Shown here: positions 23,131 through 33,934 of the stretch, piece after piece
Layout of the letters: the number at the start of each line of letters is the position of its first letter
Numbering within the stretch: position 1 is the first letter of the stretch
NCBI GenBank assembly: GCA_001599915.1
Contig: BCIG01000018.1
Location: 62,001-126,000, forward strand
Source: Symbiotaphrina buchneri
Taxonomy: Eukaryota > Ascomycota > Symbiotaphrinales > Symbiotaphrinaceae
Length of the DNA: 64,000 bases
Direction of reading: 5' to 3'
Position numbers and translations under genes: made by a program
Notes under the pieces: generated by a model
What the model was told of the DNA's origin: nothing
The model's input: the letters and a program-made list of their open reading frames with translations, nothing else
Databases searched by the model: none

Positions 23131-26100
23131 ACCTTATCAGGTTGTGAGTTGCGGGATCGGCGGGCCGGGGTTTGGTTTTGGTTGTACTGGTACTCACTCT
23201 GCGTCAACCAACCATAACCCGGTAAAGCCCCTTTTTTTCAATTAAACAAAGCGCCCGCGGACCGCGGTCAAGAGCACATAGGCAATAAATATAAAGTCAC
23301 GAACCAACAACCGTTCATCGTGCATTTGAGTTTCGGAAAGCGTCCGTGTTATATCTAGCCTGTACGCAATCCCGTAGTCCCAGCGGAAAGCCAGATCCTG
23401 CATCCAACCGGCGACGGACCGTCGTCTGAGGGTAGACGGGGCGCCAATGGCGCATATGCGTTGATGCCTAACGACCGACAGCCTATCGGAACAACTCAAC
23501 CACCTAACCCCTTGACGTTAGCCGTGTATGAGGTTGCACATTCTGCAGTCAACAGATGCTTGCTGTTCGGCAAGCGCTTGGTCCTATTTGCGACATGATC
23601 TGAATATTAGCCGGTAATCTGGGGTCCGGCCGTGTGCGGCCTGCTCTCTGACAACTGGTGCATAGCAGGCTTGCCATAGGAGTAACGTAGGCGGCCAATG
23701 GGGCAGGGAAGATGCTCACAAAGGCGGGCAGCTTGAACCGGAGCTAGGGGCGTACCTAGACAATTGCATGCACTGGTGAGCGCCGAAAGGGGCAACTGCT
23801 GTAGTGTGTCCCGCTCGTATTCGCCTCGGAAGGCCTGCCGGATGCCGAAGCGGGGCCGTATCAACCTGACTCAACGAGAGATCCGTACCACAAACAAGTA
23901 CCGAAAGTAAAATCTATCCTAATGAGCTCGGCAGTTGTAGTCACGGATAGACTTCTGTCAGAAGACAGTTTAGTATGTGATAGGCAGTGTGAGTTGGCAG
24001 GCGCGCAAATCAATACGAGCATTGACGTACGGAATGAATCCTGCAGAGGGGAACTCACGCATGTGGTTGGTCGCCCAACATCCGAAGCTCAGATCTGCGT
24101 TAGTTGTTGGTCTAGCTGGTTTCGAGACGAAGTTGGCCATGAGCAGCATGCTGTCATATCTGCAGCTGGCCAAATATGGATGCTCGTCACTTCCCGATCG
24201 GAGATTGTACCCTTGCCTCTCTCAAACCCGGACAGTTCCGGACGCTCCCCCTGATGGGAAAGTATTCGAGGCTGAGTGAGTGGGTGAGGGAAGCCAGGGT
24301 TGCCCTGGATATTGCAAGGAAATATGATCTCTTATGGACCATGTGACCACACGACAGGGACCCCCGGTGGATGCCTGAACTGATTTCGCAGGACCAGTTC
24401 GTGCAGTTGGCGACTCCAGCAGATAGCGGTGTGCACTAATCTCCACGTTTAGCATCAAGGCGGCAAGTCATGTTGACGGGTTCGTGACGGCGCGGCGCTT
24501 TTGGTTAGACTAACAATGCAACCATGGGTCTTAAAACATGCTGAACAGTCGCCTTCAGTTTCCTTTGATTCGCTCGGTGTTCCAAAGGGCGCAGTTGCTG
24601 AGAAGCCCGTAGGCGTGCATGAACCACAGATGCAAGGCGTAGCCTTGGTACTCGTAAGGACTTTGCATCCCAAGGCTGACGCCTGCTGAAGCATTGGTCT
24701 GGTCCCAGTTGATGATTAATTCTTGGTTGAGCCTTGAGATCATGTTTTGTCAGCATATATCATGTTTCTGTGAATGGTCAGCGTCGTCCTTGCTAATCCA
24801 TGGGTTTTGATGATGCTTGCCGACGGCTTACGGAAGATGATCGGCGTGGTCAGGGTCTGAAGGAAGTTAAGTCCTGTGGAGATTAGAAGATATAGTGGCC
24901 ACATGGACAGTAGTAGCCACGTGGTTTAGACTTTCTATCTCGACCGGCGGGAATAGCGTTTTTGTGTACCGTTTTTCTCCCTTCCTTTCATCGGCACGGC
25001 AGACGACCAGACCTGCAGCAAGTAGACGACGGAGCCAGAGCAATGCCTGCTTCGAACAGCTGGCAATGCTCCATCATAGGAGCCCTGCAGGAATTCGAAT
25101 GTTGCTGTGTGAAGCCAAGAATATCACCTCCTCGAGGCACTATGTGCTGTAACTTCACCATCAATTTAGACGCTCTGCGAAATGGAGCTTTGGCCTCTTC
25201 TGGCCACGTATAAGGCACTGTTAGCAACTAAACGCTGACATGACGCACATTGGGGCAACTCTACACGTTCATGCAGGGCACCTACAGGCTCAAACTTCCT
25301 TCACCGTGGTGCGTCAGGCTTATTCCTGCCGCAACGCAAAACATTTCCGTCTCGTTCTTCATTTTCTAGATTCTGCCAGAGCAAAAATTGGAAGCCAACA
25401 AGGCTGCCGCCTGGTCAGTTGGGCTCTACCTATGGTGCCTGGCTCCTTGATAAATGTGGCTTGATTAGCTTCCCTTGTGTAGCCTGGATAGTGTATGATG
25501 GCCAGCTCACCCACGAATAGAATGCTCAATAGGAATCGTAGTGAACGAATTGTCGGGGAAAAGGTTCCTGCTGGAGCAGGTGGGCCGCCTGACACTTCCA
25601 CTGCGTGTAATGGTGAGAAAGGGGTCGATCTGTACAGGTAGAGCCCAATATGCAAAATGTGTATGGCGGACGCTGGTGGAATGCTCAACGACTTCCTCTT
25701 CAGTCGCGGTTGCCTCACGTCGTAGCGTTGAGCCCTTTCTGTGGGCTATCCAGTCGGATCCAACGATCCCACCGTTCTTGCTATTGCGAGGCAAAGAGGT
25801 ATTCCTAGCTCCAGGATCTCTTGCCAGGAGGATGGCGAGTATGTCGGTCGTCGTGGTGTCACACCCGCTTTGATAGCGACCGAGCTCGACGTGGCACAAA
25901 CGCCCAGTAAGCTTTCACGTAGCACAAGGCAGTAATCGCCCAATAGCCATAGACTGGCTCACCAATAATCAATGGGACGAGTAATGACCCTGCCCATGTG
26001 CTAGCAAGGGTGACTATGTGATTGGGCTGCTATTGCACGTTTTTGTGCTTCCTATAGGACGTGCTGACGGTGCTGTGCGGCCTGCCAGCATCTTAAGCGC

Positions 26101-26314
26101 CATGATCCCTTAAACGGAAAGAGCACCCTAAATTGCTGCCCTTCTGACCCTCAACGGAAAATAAGAACTGATAACCCTGGCCAAAGATATGTGGATCGTG
26201 CCAGATGGGTGCGATGGCCGGAAATATATGCCCGAATACGAGACGAAGACTGATGCTTAGACTGATGCATAAAGCCTACGTTCACGGAGACGGTAGCAAA
26301 AGAGATTGGTCTTT
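23131..26314. other. Gene-poor stretch
   Basis: About 3.2 kb without a gene that I can support. Some minus-strand fragments have protein-like composition (about 23,980-24,170; 24,555-24,743; 25,360-25,940) but they lie in different frames, lack plausible splices and match no family I recognise. They may be relics of decayed genes. The right edge carries the 9-bp duplication of the MITE. Confidence 0.45.
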
Positions 26315-26798
26315 GGTAATCCGTAATGGCACGCCCCTGTTCTTGGTAACTGCACGCCCCTCTCATACAAGAAAAGCCTGGACCGTGCAGACTAATCCCA
26401 CTTTGATATGCGGATACCGGTAGATTTGTGAACATGTATATAAGATGGCGCCCTTGACTACCTTCGTACCTTAATTGATCGATCAATCGGTCCATCCATC
26501 ACAGAGATAAACTAGATAGATACGATACGATATGATAAGATACGATATGATGTGGATTTACAGATAGATCTGAAATGTGTCGTCCTGGATCAGGTTATTG
26601 GTTGATCAATCTGTCCGTCACGGAGATTAACCAGATATATGAAATATGATTTGGATAGGTTACGATACGGGTATCCGGACAGATAGATACTATACAATGC
26701 AGATAAATGAGATATGCGGATAGATATAATACGATGTAGATTGTAGATGAGAGGGGCGTGTGGTAACCAAAAACAGGGGGGTGCCATTACCGATTACC
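26315..26798. mobile_element. MITE copy A, 484 bp, Mutator-like target duplication
   Basis: The two ends are imperfect inverted repeats of about 50 bp: the left begins GGTAATCCGTAATGGCACGC, and the reverse complement of the right begins GGTAATCGGTAATGGCACCC; both run to CCCCTCTCAT. The element is flanked by a perfect 9-base direct repeat, TTGGTCTTT, at 26,306-26,314 and 26,799-26,807. The interior is AT-rich, with repeated ATACGATA-type stretches and two related copies of a module around GATTGATC. No transposase is encoded. A 9-bp duplication with long TIRs is typical of Mutator-like (MULE) elements. Related copies lie near 51,082 and at 54,173. Confidence 0.88.
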
Positions 26799-27222
26799 TT
26801 GGTCTTTTTATGCCACCGGGTTACTTGTAAAGCTGTAGATTTTAGAAAGGCATGGAAAGGGACATAAAAGTAAAGTGGCTTGCCGGATGTTATGTAAAAC
26901 TCCCAGTTCGTAAAGACGACGAACAAGGATTTTCTGGTTAAAATCAGTGCCCAACACACCTGGCACTTATTTCCTGTCATACTGTAGCACTGGGTTCTAT
27001 GGCTTCTGTAGAACGCTCACAGCATAGCTAAATGAGGCAAAAAAACGATATCGGTCAAAGTTCTGATCAGCACCTCGCCATCACCCTAACATCTTTTGTG
27101 CGTTTGTCTGACTTTTATGTGTACCTTAGTCTCAACCCTACCCATGACTCTTTCATTGCTATTTTAAGGATCCTTCAGAATCCCTTTCCAGATTCCCCCT
27201 GGCAGCCCATCCAGCTGCCCAC
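26799..27222. other. Intergenic
   Basis: About 420 bases beginning with the right copy of the 9-bp target duplication. No gene seen. Confidence 0.5.
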
Positions 27223-27640
27223 TCACACCCTATCAACCGTCTCAACTCCCTGCACAGCCTTTTCCGGCTCGACCCGAGTTCCCTCCACGGGCAGTCCATG
27301 CGCCCTGAGGGCATGGACATGCTCCTCGCTCAGCTCGTAATCAATGAGTGGTTTGCCATGCTTATCGTAGCGGTGCGGTTCCTCTTTAGCAATGCGCACC
27401 ACGTCAAGCCAGCCACGCCAGCCCTTGGCTTTCATGAAGATGATGTCCATCTCTTCCAAGCTGCGCAGCCGCGTCTCAGGGTAGAAGTAGTAGACGACGG
27501 GGAAGATGAAGGCGTTTCTAGGGCATGTTAGTTTGATGGTGGACAAGGAGGGGCAGGAGGCTCCTCTTACATGACTGCGAATATTATATATTGCGGTGAG
27601 TGGATATACTCCCAAGTCCCAAGAATGAGAAATACCACGT
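27223..27640 (-). pseudogene. C-terminal relic of an MFS sugar transporter
   Basis: The minus strand reads YIIFAV at 27,571-27,590, then a clean 53-bp intron (27,570-27,518, GTAAGA/CTAG with CTAAC branch), then INAFIFPVVYYFYPETRLRSLEEMDIIF and a hydrophilic tail to the stop at 27,223. This is the last TM segment and the PETxxxSLEEMD signature of fungal hexose/quinate transporters. Upstream of about 27,640 the similarity ends, so eleven of the usual twelve TM segments are missing. It is a 5'-truncated fragment, not a working transporter. The preserved intron shows it comes from genomic DNA rather than from a retrocopy. Confidence 0.75.
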
Positions 27641-27796
27641 CTGTAACTGCAGAATATCCTTCCACTTCCTGTTTCCCACCGAACGATGACACGGCGCACC
27701 ACGGCATGGAGGAAGCCACAAGATCCAACCTCTCCATGATTGAACGGGCTGCTTCTCCTCCATGTAAAAGATTCCCTATTGTACGTTCCAAAGTTT

Positions 27797-28993
27797 CTAC
27801 GTGGTACTTGCGCACTGCCTCTTTGGCGTTCCGTCAATCTTGTACTTTTCCATTTTGGCTTCAAGCCGTTTGATCAGTTCTTGCTTGAAGCTGGCAAGGT
27901 TGGGGGACAAGGTACGTGGGAGACTAGGCTGGAAAGTAGGTTCTTGCCGACGGATGGTCCTATCCACGAATTTGGTCGCCTTTTTCGGGTGTATCTTTGT
28001 ATCCTTGACCAGATCCTCAATTGATCGTGCCGTGACCTCTGGTATAAGGAATCGGCAGGGAATGCCCATTTTCCAAGCGAACGCCTTGAGTGCGCAAGTC
28101 GTGATGGTTGCTTTATCAAGTGGTCGGTTCTCGGTTGCTCCTCGTGCCCAATTCGGAAGATTCTCAGGAGGCATGCCGGCTTTATGAAGGAAAACGCGGA
28201 TCGAGGAGCCGAGATTCCTCACACTCGAGACCATGGCAATGTTCGTTGGCTGCGAAGGTTGTGTTTGCGACCGTGATAATAAACGTATTGGAATGCATCC
28301 AAACGGCAACGTCGCGGGAACATCGGGTCGGGTGTCGTTCATTGGTAACTGATCCGTATGAGATGTATGAAGTCGGAGTGTCAACATGTGTCTAGCGTCA
28401 CCCAAATCTTCTGGCGCAACGGACAGGAGTGGATCTTCGTCTTCCCTTCTTAAAAGCACGACCCCTGGTGCCGTCGTAATCCGATGTGTCTTCAGCTCTT
28501 CAAAGCCCTTCTCGTCAGGGTGTCCTTTTCTGAGGAGTAAATCTTCCACAAGCTGCTCGAATTTGACGTGAGCTGCCGGCAGTCGAAGGTCATCCGCTAA
28601 CTGCACGCGTCTCTTTATCACCCCTCGGGGTCGTTCAGGTTGGCTCTTCCAGCCACCAAGTAACAGCCATGTCCCGCTTTTAAGCTCTGCTGAAAGATGT
28701 TCAGCCGATGTTCCGCCTTTAAGCTCTGTTGAATGTTTTGCAGCTAGCCCACTTGTCGAATCGTCAGGATTAGGGAGCGGTGGGTAGAGAGTGAGGGCTG
28801 CAAACTCAATGTCGATATTGGGGTCCAGCAAGCTCGTTGTCGTAGTGACATTCTTCAGCGGCACTCGTCTGAGCAGTTTCCTAATCCTCAAAGATGTCAA
28901 GGTGCTTTTGATCGCAATGTACAGTGTGGGCATCACACCCAAAACTGCCAAGGGCACACCGACATAGGTGATGATGTCTGTAGCGCTGACCAT
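27797..28993 (-). CDS. Membrane-anchored hypothetical fungal protein
   Basis: A single exon of 398 residues. I choose the ATG at 28,993 because MVSATDIITYVGVPLAVLGVMPTLYIAI forms one N-terminal TM helix followed by basic residues; longer frames upstream are Pro/Arg-rich and not protein-like. The rest is soluble: an acidic region about residues 50-90, a repeated TELKGGTS/AELKSGTW segment, WLLLGGWK, a Lys/Arg-rich stretch and a conserved-looking NRPLDKATITTCALKAFAWKMGIPCRFLIP. I recall similar N-termini in uncharacterised fungal proteins but cannot name a family or function. It lies tail-adjacent to the transporter relic. Confidence 0.75.
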   Translation of the reverse strand: MVSATDIITYVGVPLAVLGVMPTLYIAIKSTLTSLRIRKLLRRVPLKNVTTTTSLLDPNIDIEFAALTLYPPLPNPDDSTSGLAAKHSTELKGGTSAEHLSAELKSGTWLLLGGWKSQPERPRGVIKRRVQLADDLRLPAAHVKFEQLVEDLLLRKGHPDEKGFEELKTHRITTAPGVVLLRREDEDPLLSVAPEDLGDARHMLTLRLHTSHTDQLPMNDTRPDVPATLPFGCIPIRLLSRSQTQPSQPTNIAMVSSVRNLGSSIRVFLHKAGMPPENLPNWARGATENRPLDKATITTCALKAFAWKMGIPCRFLIPEVTARSIEDLVKDTKIHPKKATKFVDRTIRRQEPTFQPSLPRTLSPNLASFKQELIKRLEAKMEKYKIDGTPKRQCASTT

Positions 28994-29593
28994 GATTACG
29001 GTGAAATGAAAAGATCTCGGTTGAGGATGATGAGGAGGAGGATGAGGAGGAGTGTAGGCTCCTCGAGGCAATCGAGAAGGCGGACTCCCAGAGCCTCGTT
29101 CTGCCATTTGGGGGCGGACAACGTGTCTTTTCCGGATCCTAGCCGTAGCTGAACTGGAGGGCTGAACAAGGCTGAACTTTGTGGCAAACCCGAACTGACA
29201 TGCCGAGACCCAATGGATGAGGTGCTCCAATAGGGTCATTGTTCTTCTGTGCCTCAGACGTCATTCGTTGTAGTGCTTCCTGAAATGGAAGCTGGATATT
29301 GTTCCATGGCGGCTAGGTCTCGCCTTTCTTCCTAGAGGGGAGAGGCGAAGCATCTGAAAGTCTGGCGGCCTATCAGCATCATAGACATTATACTTCACTA
29401 CCTAAGGTACCTTGACCGATCGGTCTGATGCTTCTGGTCACGATTTGGAACTGAGGCTGAGGAATGTGAGGTATGCAGGACTGTTCAGAATCAAGCCCGC
29501 GGTTGCAGTAAGACAGCCGGTCAGTGAGTGCCGGATGGCACACGATAAGGAGGGATCACGTAACCCGGATCGAATAAGGGAAAGGAATATATT
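28994..29593. other. Intergenic
   Basis: About 600 bases between two minus-strand genes. No supported gene. The left part is the promoter and leader of the hypothetical membrane protein. Confidence 0.5.
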
Positions 29594-30391
29594 CTACAAC
29601 CAATCCTGCCCTCTAGCTTTCCGTCCCACCTCCGAACTGGCATATAGGCCTCCTTTTGCTGTCTTCTGTCCCTCCCGGACCAACGCAATCAAAAACTGCA
29701 CTCCCATGCCAACACCATCCACCACCCTCGCCGCGCCATCTTTGGCAACAGCCTCTTCACACCTCTCTCTCATCTCCGTCATACCCGCACATCCCAAGCT
29801 GATTGCATCTGCGCCCTTCTCGAACACCAACTCCCGCGCAGCCTTCTCCACCAACGCCAAGACCTCGTCTTTGGGCTTCCGCTCCAGCTCCAACACGCCC
29901 AACCCAGTCGACACGCTGCCGGCGCTGAAGCCGCTGAGACCATAATGCCGAATCGCATCCTCATGCATGATCTTGCTACGCGCCGCCGTTGCCACCACTC
30001 CCAGCCGCGCGCCCAGCATGCGCGAAGCATACAACGCCGCCTCCATGATCCCGATAACGGGGCCCTCGACCTCCTCACGCAGCGCGGCAATGAGCGGGTG
30101 GTGTGAGAAGCAGGCGACGAGGAAGCCGTCGTATTTGTGTGCGATGGGCTTCACGGCGCGCAGCGAGGCGGCTGCGGACATGACGCCGTCTACCGCACCT
30201 TCGATGGCCGATGGTGTAGGGTGAGGGCCGGTGAAGCCCGTCACGCTACAGTATGGTGGGAGAGTTGGCTCGAGGGAGCGCAGACAGGCAGCGGTCATGC
30301 TGGGCGTGCCATTGGGGTTGATCAAGAGGATGTGGATTTGCTTGGTCGAGGTACCCGTTATGACGGGGTAGTCGGGGGTTGTGGAGCCCAT
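29594..30391 (-). CDS. Asp/Glu/hydantoin racemase family protein
   Basis: A single exon of 265 residues from the ATG at 30,391 (MGSTTPDYPV); an in-frame ATG at 30,484 would add 31 residues of Ser/Leu-rich leader. The family fold is clear: ILLINPNGTPSMT at the start, ACFSHHP with catalytic Cys94, GVVATA, and SLGCAGM with the second catalytic Cys201. Members, including hydantoin racemase HyuE and yeast Dcg1, racemise 5-substituted hydantoins or related compounds by a two-cysteine mechanism. Next come a Zn2Cys6 regulator, a D-carbamoylase-like enzyme and a hydantoinase-like enzyme, which supports the hydantoin reading over Asp/Glu racemase. Confidence 0.88.
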   Translation of the reverse strand: MGSTTPDYPVITGTSTKQIHILLINPNGTPSMTAACLRSLEPTLPPYCSVTGFTGPHPTPSAIEGAVDGVMSAAASLRAVKPIAHKYDGFLVACFSHHPLIAALREEVEGPVIGIMEAALYASRMLGARLGVVATAARSKIMHEDAIRHYGLSGFSAGSVSTGLGVLELERKPKDEVLALVEKAARELVFEKGADAISLGCAGMTEMRERCEEAVAKDGAARVVDGVGMGVQFLIALVREGQKTAKGGLYASSEVGRKARGQDWL

Positions 30392-31134
30392 TGTGATGCT
30401 GGATGGCCAAGCGAGCTCCTGCGGGGCTGCACCGAGATTTTGAAGAGAGTCGACTGAGAGTTTTGACGCTGGCGATGTCTGCAAGGTTACTGGATATGGA
30501 AAGATGGATGTGTTGAGCGGTCCGCTATTACTGCAATGCTCGCGGGTCGTGAAGCCGATAGCTGGTACCTAATCTCGCCCGTTATCTCGAGGGGATTCTC
30601 TTATCTTAGTGTGTCCGACAGTCGGCATCGGCGCACGGTCAGCAGCGAGTGGAGTTCAAACCCTTAGGGTTCTCTTAGGACCCTGCAGAGCTCGCGCCAG
30701 TCCGATCTTTTGCTGCAACGGGCATTTGCAAGCGTTGCGGCTAAATTACGTCTTTGGATTTGACAGTCCGGCTTTTAGATAACGACTGGCGGACCAACCG
30801 TTTGTTACCACAATGGGCGAGAAAGCATCGGGCATCCCCGACGTGGATTGCACTATCATCGGCATTCGCGAAAGCGGAAGGAGAGAGATTGGAGCCTTTG
30901 GCTGAGGGATATTGTTGTCGATTTATCATTCTTGGAGCGGGGATGCTTCTTCACAGAGTGGGGATACGGGTCCCACTCGCTGCCCGGCGGGCCGCCCATC
31001 AAGCATACAATACCTTCACGCCCGTGCCCGTTGTCAGATCCTTTCGCCGAAACATCTCGATCGGAGCGCTCCATCGGCCAACACTGAATCGATCTCGTCA
31101 TTTCCAGGCACGCCAACCGCAGACCGAAGACGCA
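30392..31134. promoter_or_regulatory. Divergent promoter between racemase and regulator
   Basis: About 740 bases between outward-facing start codons. A frame that is open upstream of 31,135 reads continuously into the regulator but has no family match and is taken as leader. No specific sites were assigned. Confidence 0.5.
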
Positions 31135-33753
31135 ATGGCTTTGACTGCGGCCATGAATCAACACCATCACTCCCAGCACGCTGCGACGGGATCGCCCTTT
31201 GGCGGGCCACGCAGCTACAAGAGCAGGAAGGAGAGGCCATGTGATTTCTGTCGTGCCAGGAAAGTCGCTTGTAAGATTGACGTCGCCCCTCCATGCACGC
31301 TGTGCCGCAATCATGGAGCTGCATGTACATTTGTCGAGAGGCCCGGGAAGAGAAAGCGGCCCAATGCGAGCATTGGAGGTACCACGGAAGAAGGAAAGAA
31401 GAGGGTGAAGCAAGGTGGGCTTAACCTCTCAATTGATGGACATGAGCAGTGACTGACTATTTGTACAGGCTCAGGAAACGCTCCACAAAGGAGAAAGTCT
31501 GAAGTCCAACCCGGATCACCAACGGAGTCAATTCAAGTCTCACCTCCGAACACTCATGCATCAAAAACGGCCTCGCCCACAACGACATATCGTGTGCCCT
31601 CAAGGAAACAGTCTATCGCGATTGATGGGTGGGATAACACTCAATTGGAGGAGATGTCGCTCGATACGCACCCCTCCATGACTGCGAGGCTTGCCGGAGA
31701 CACTAGCGAGTCGAATCGGTACCTTCTAAAACACTACCACTACAATGAAGAGGATGAATGTACCGTGTCAAGAATCATATACCGTCGTATGATGCCAGAG
31801 AAATGCAATGATTTCAACCCGGTCATGGAGGGGCTTGAAGAACCTCCGCTTATCTTCATGCTTGCAGATGATAGCTTGGCGCAAAAGGGAGAGCCCAAAG
31901 TAGACCAAGATGGCTTGGAGAGCGGACGGAAAGAGGTCACAGAAATGTTCGACGACGAAGTCGCTGTACGGCTGGTGAAGCTGTTCTTCACATACGTCTA
32001 CCCCTACTTCCCTATACTTTCAAAGTCATGGTTCTTCTCCGACTCCTCCGAGATGCCGTCCATATCAAAGATCCGGGCTTTACCACTCTCACTGCTGTCA
32101 TCTCTCTACGCCAGTGCGCTACCTTTTATCCTCTACGACGACCTCCTGGCGACTCTTCTTGTTCACAACCCTCCGGACACGAACCACCTCTTCCGCATCT
32201 CCTGGCTAGCTATCCAGCAGGAATTGCATACGCCGCACCTAGCTACTCTCCAAGCATGCCTTTTGCTCCAGCAGCGTGCGCCAACGAACCGCTACGTCAC
32301 GGACACACCCTTCAAACGGAGTCTGATGGGCTGGACGGTGGGCCTAGCGCAAAGTCTAGGTCTAGCAAGAGAATGCGGGGGATGGGTCCGCGTGCCGCTC
32401 TGGGAGCGAAGATTAAGAATCAGATTGTGGTGGGCCGTCTATGTCATGGACAAATGGATCTGTCTCGCAGCTGGCATGCCCAGCTACATACACGACGAGG
32501 ATTACGACGTGCTACCTCTGAACTCGCCTCACTCTCCGCAAGACGCTTTCCCGCTACCACCGGAGCTTGACAGTCCATCGACGTCTGCAGATCCCCACGA
32601 CGTCCCAGCAACAAGCACGCACTTCTACCATCTTGTATCGCTGACACATATCCTTTCCGACATCCTCACGGCTTTCTTCACCACGAGGGCGACCTTGTTG
32701 ACCGCGCACAACCTCTCTCTATCCCTTGAGCTCGCCCGTCCCTTGCGCTCGAGATTGAAGGACTGGAACTCCGCCTTTACCGCCTCGCTGCCCCCGCACT
32801 CCATCACTCGGCAGCGCTCGCGCTCAGCCGTGTCTCTCGGGGGCACATCTCCAACCAGCACACGCGCCACCCTAGCTGGAGGACACGACCACCTCGCCAG
32901 CGCCGACGGGTGGCCCATGCTGGACGGCAACCCGAGTCTGGGTCTCGCGTACGTCGTCGCCGCCATGACGCTCTTCCGGGCCCTCCTGCGGCCCCTCGAC
33001 GACCCACCCGAGACCAACATGATGCCTCCCTTCACACCATATCCCTCCACCGCACACCTCTCCTCCAACCCGGCCTCGTTCAACTACAACGCGAACCACA
33101 ACCCGGCCGCCGAGCCGGGCTTCATCGCGCCGCACCAGATGCACACAGCGGGGTACTCCTTCCCTGGTTCCAACACGTACGCGCCGCCTGCCCCGCCCAC
33201 GCCACTATACTCGCCCATGATGGCGTCGGCGTCATCGTCGCTAGCCGCGCGAGCCGCCGTGCGCCGCGGGGCGCACGCGTGCGGGCGTGAGGTCGTTGAG
33301 TTCGCTGAGTCGCTGGGCAAGGGCGCCTGGGACGCGTTCTGGCACAGCTTCAGCCGGACGAACTTCGCCATCGCGAGCGGGTTCCTGATGGAGCTGCTGC
33401 TGACGTGTCCTGAAGGCGGTGCTAGTGGCAGTGGAGAGATGGGCGCCAAGGGGCTGGGCCTGGAAGGCGCGGGCGTGATGGGTGCAAGCGCGGCGGTTGA
33501 TGAGGCGGAGGTGGTGCGTGGACTGATTGCGAGGTGGAGAAGGGCGATGAGGGTGGGGAGCGCGAGTGTGGGGTCGGGAATGATGAGTTTGGGACTGTTG
33601 AGGGTGGATGGCCTGATGAGTGCTGAGGCGATTGCGGGCGTGGAGAGGAAGGGCAGTGTTGCGACGAGTGTGGGAGAGGGGAGGGACCGTAGAGAGGAGC
33701 ATGGGTATGCGGATGGGACGGTGGTGGTTAGTCCGGCGGCTGTGAGGGAGTGA
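31135..33753 (+). CDS. Zn2Cys6 transcription factor with fungal-specific domain
   Basis: Exons 31135-31414 and 31469-33753 (54-bp intron) give 854 residues. The binuclear zinc cluster is at residues 36-64 with Cys36, Cys39, Cys46, Cys54, Cys57 and Cys64 (CDFCRARKVACK...CTLCRNHGAAC), followed by the basic RPGKRKRP linker. A middle homology (fungal_trans) region is seen at about residues 200-430, with the typical FFTYVYPYFPIL, GLAQSLGLARECGGW and RRLRIRLWWAVYVMDKWI segments. The C-terminal third is Pro/Ser/Gly-rich. The start at 31,135 leaves 35 residues before the cluster. It lies between the racemase and the two hydantoin-type hydrolases, so it is the natural candidate for a pathway-specific activator (inference). 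Confidence 0.92.
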
Positions 33754-33934
33754 GGTTGGCTTGGTTACGTATAGACATGATTGGAATAGGTTATCTGGGT
33801 TATTTACCTTGGGTCCGTCAGCAATGGTTCATTGATGATAGTTAGAGCGCGTCCAGATCTCAGATTTCGATTTGGTAGACAGGAGAATGGCTGTTTATGA
33901 TATTCATATAGCTCTATATCTCTACAATATCCAC

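Noticed and set aside
24505-24756. Overlapping minus-strand frames with INWDQTN, resembling a transposase DDE-like word
   Set aside because: Only a few residues are suggestive, surrounding sequence does not match a transposase, and there are no terminal repeats.
26151-26495. Minus-strand frame across the left end of MITE copy A
   Set aside because: It spans the element boundary and repeated AT-rich DNA; no coding similarity.
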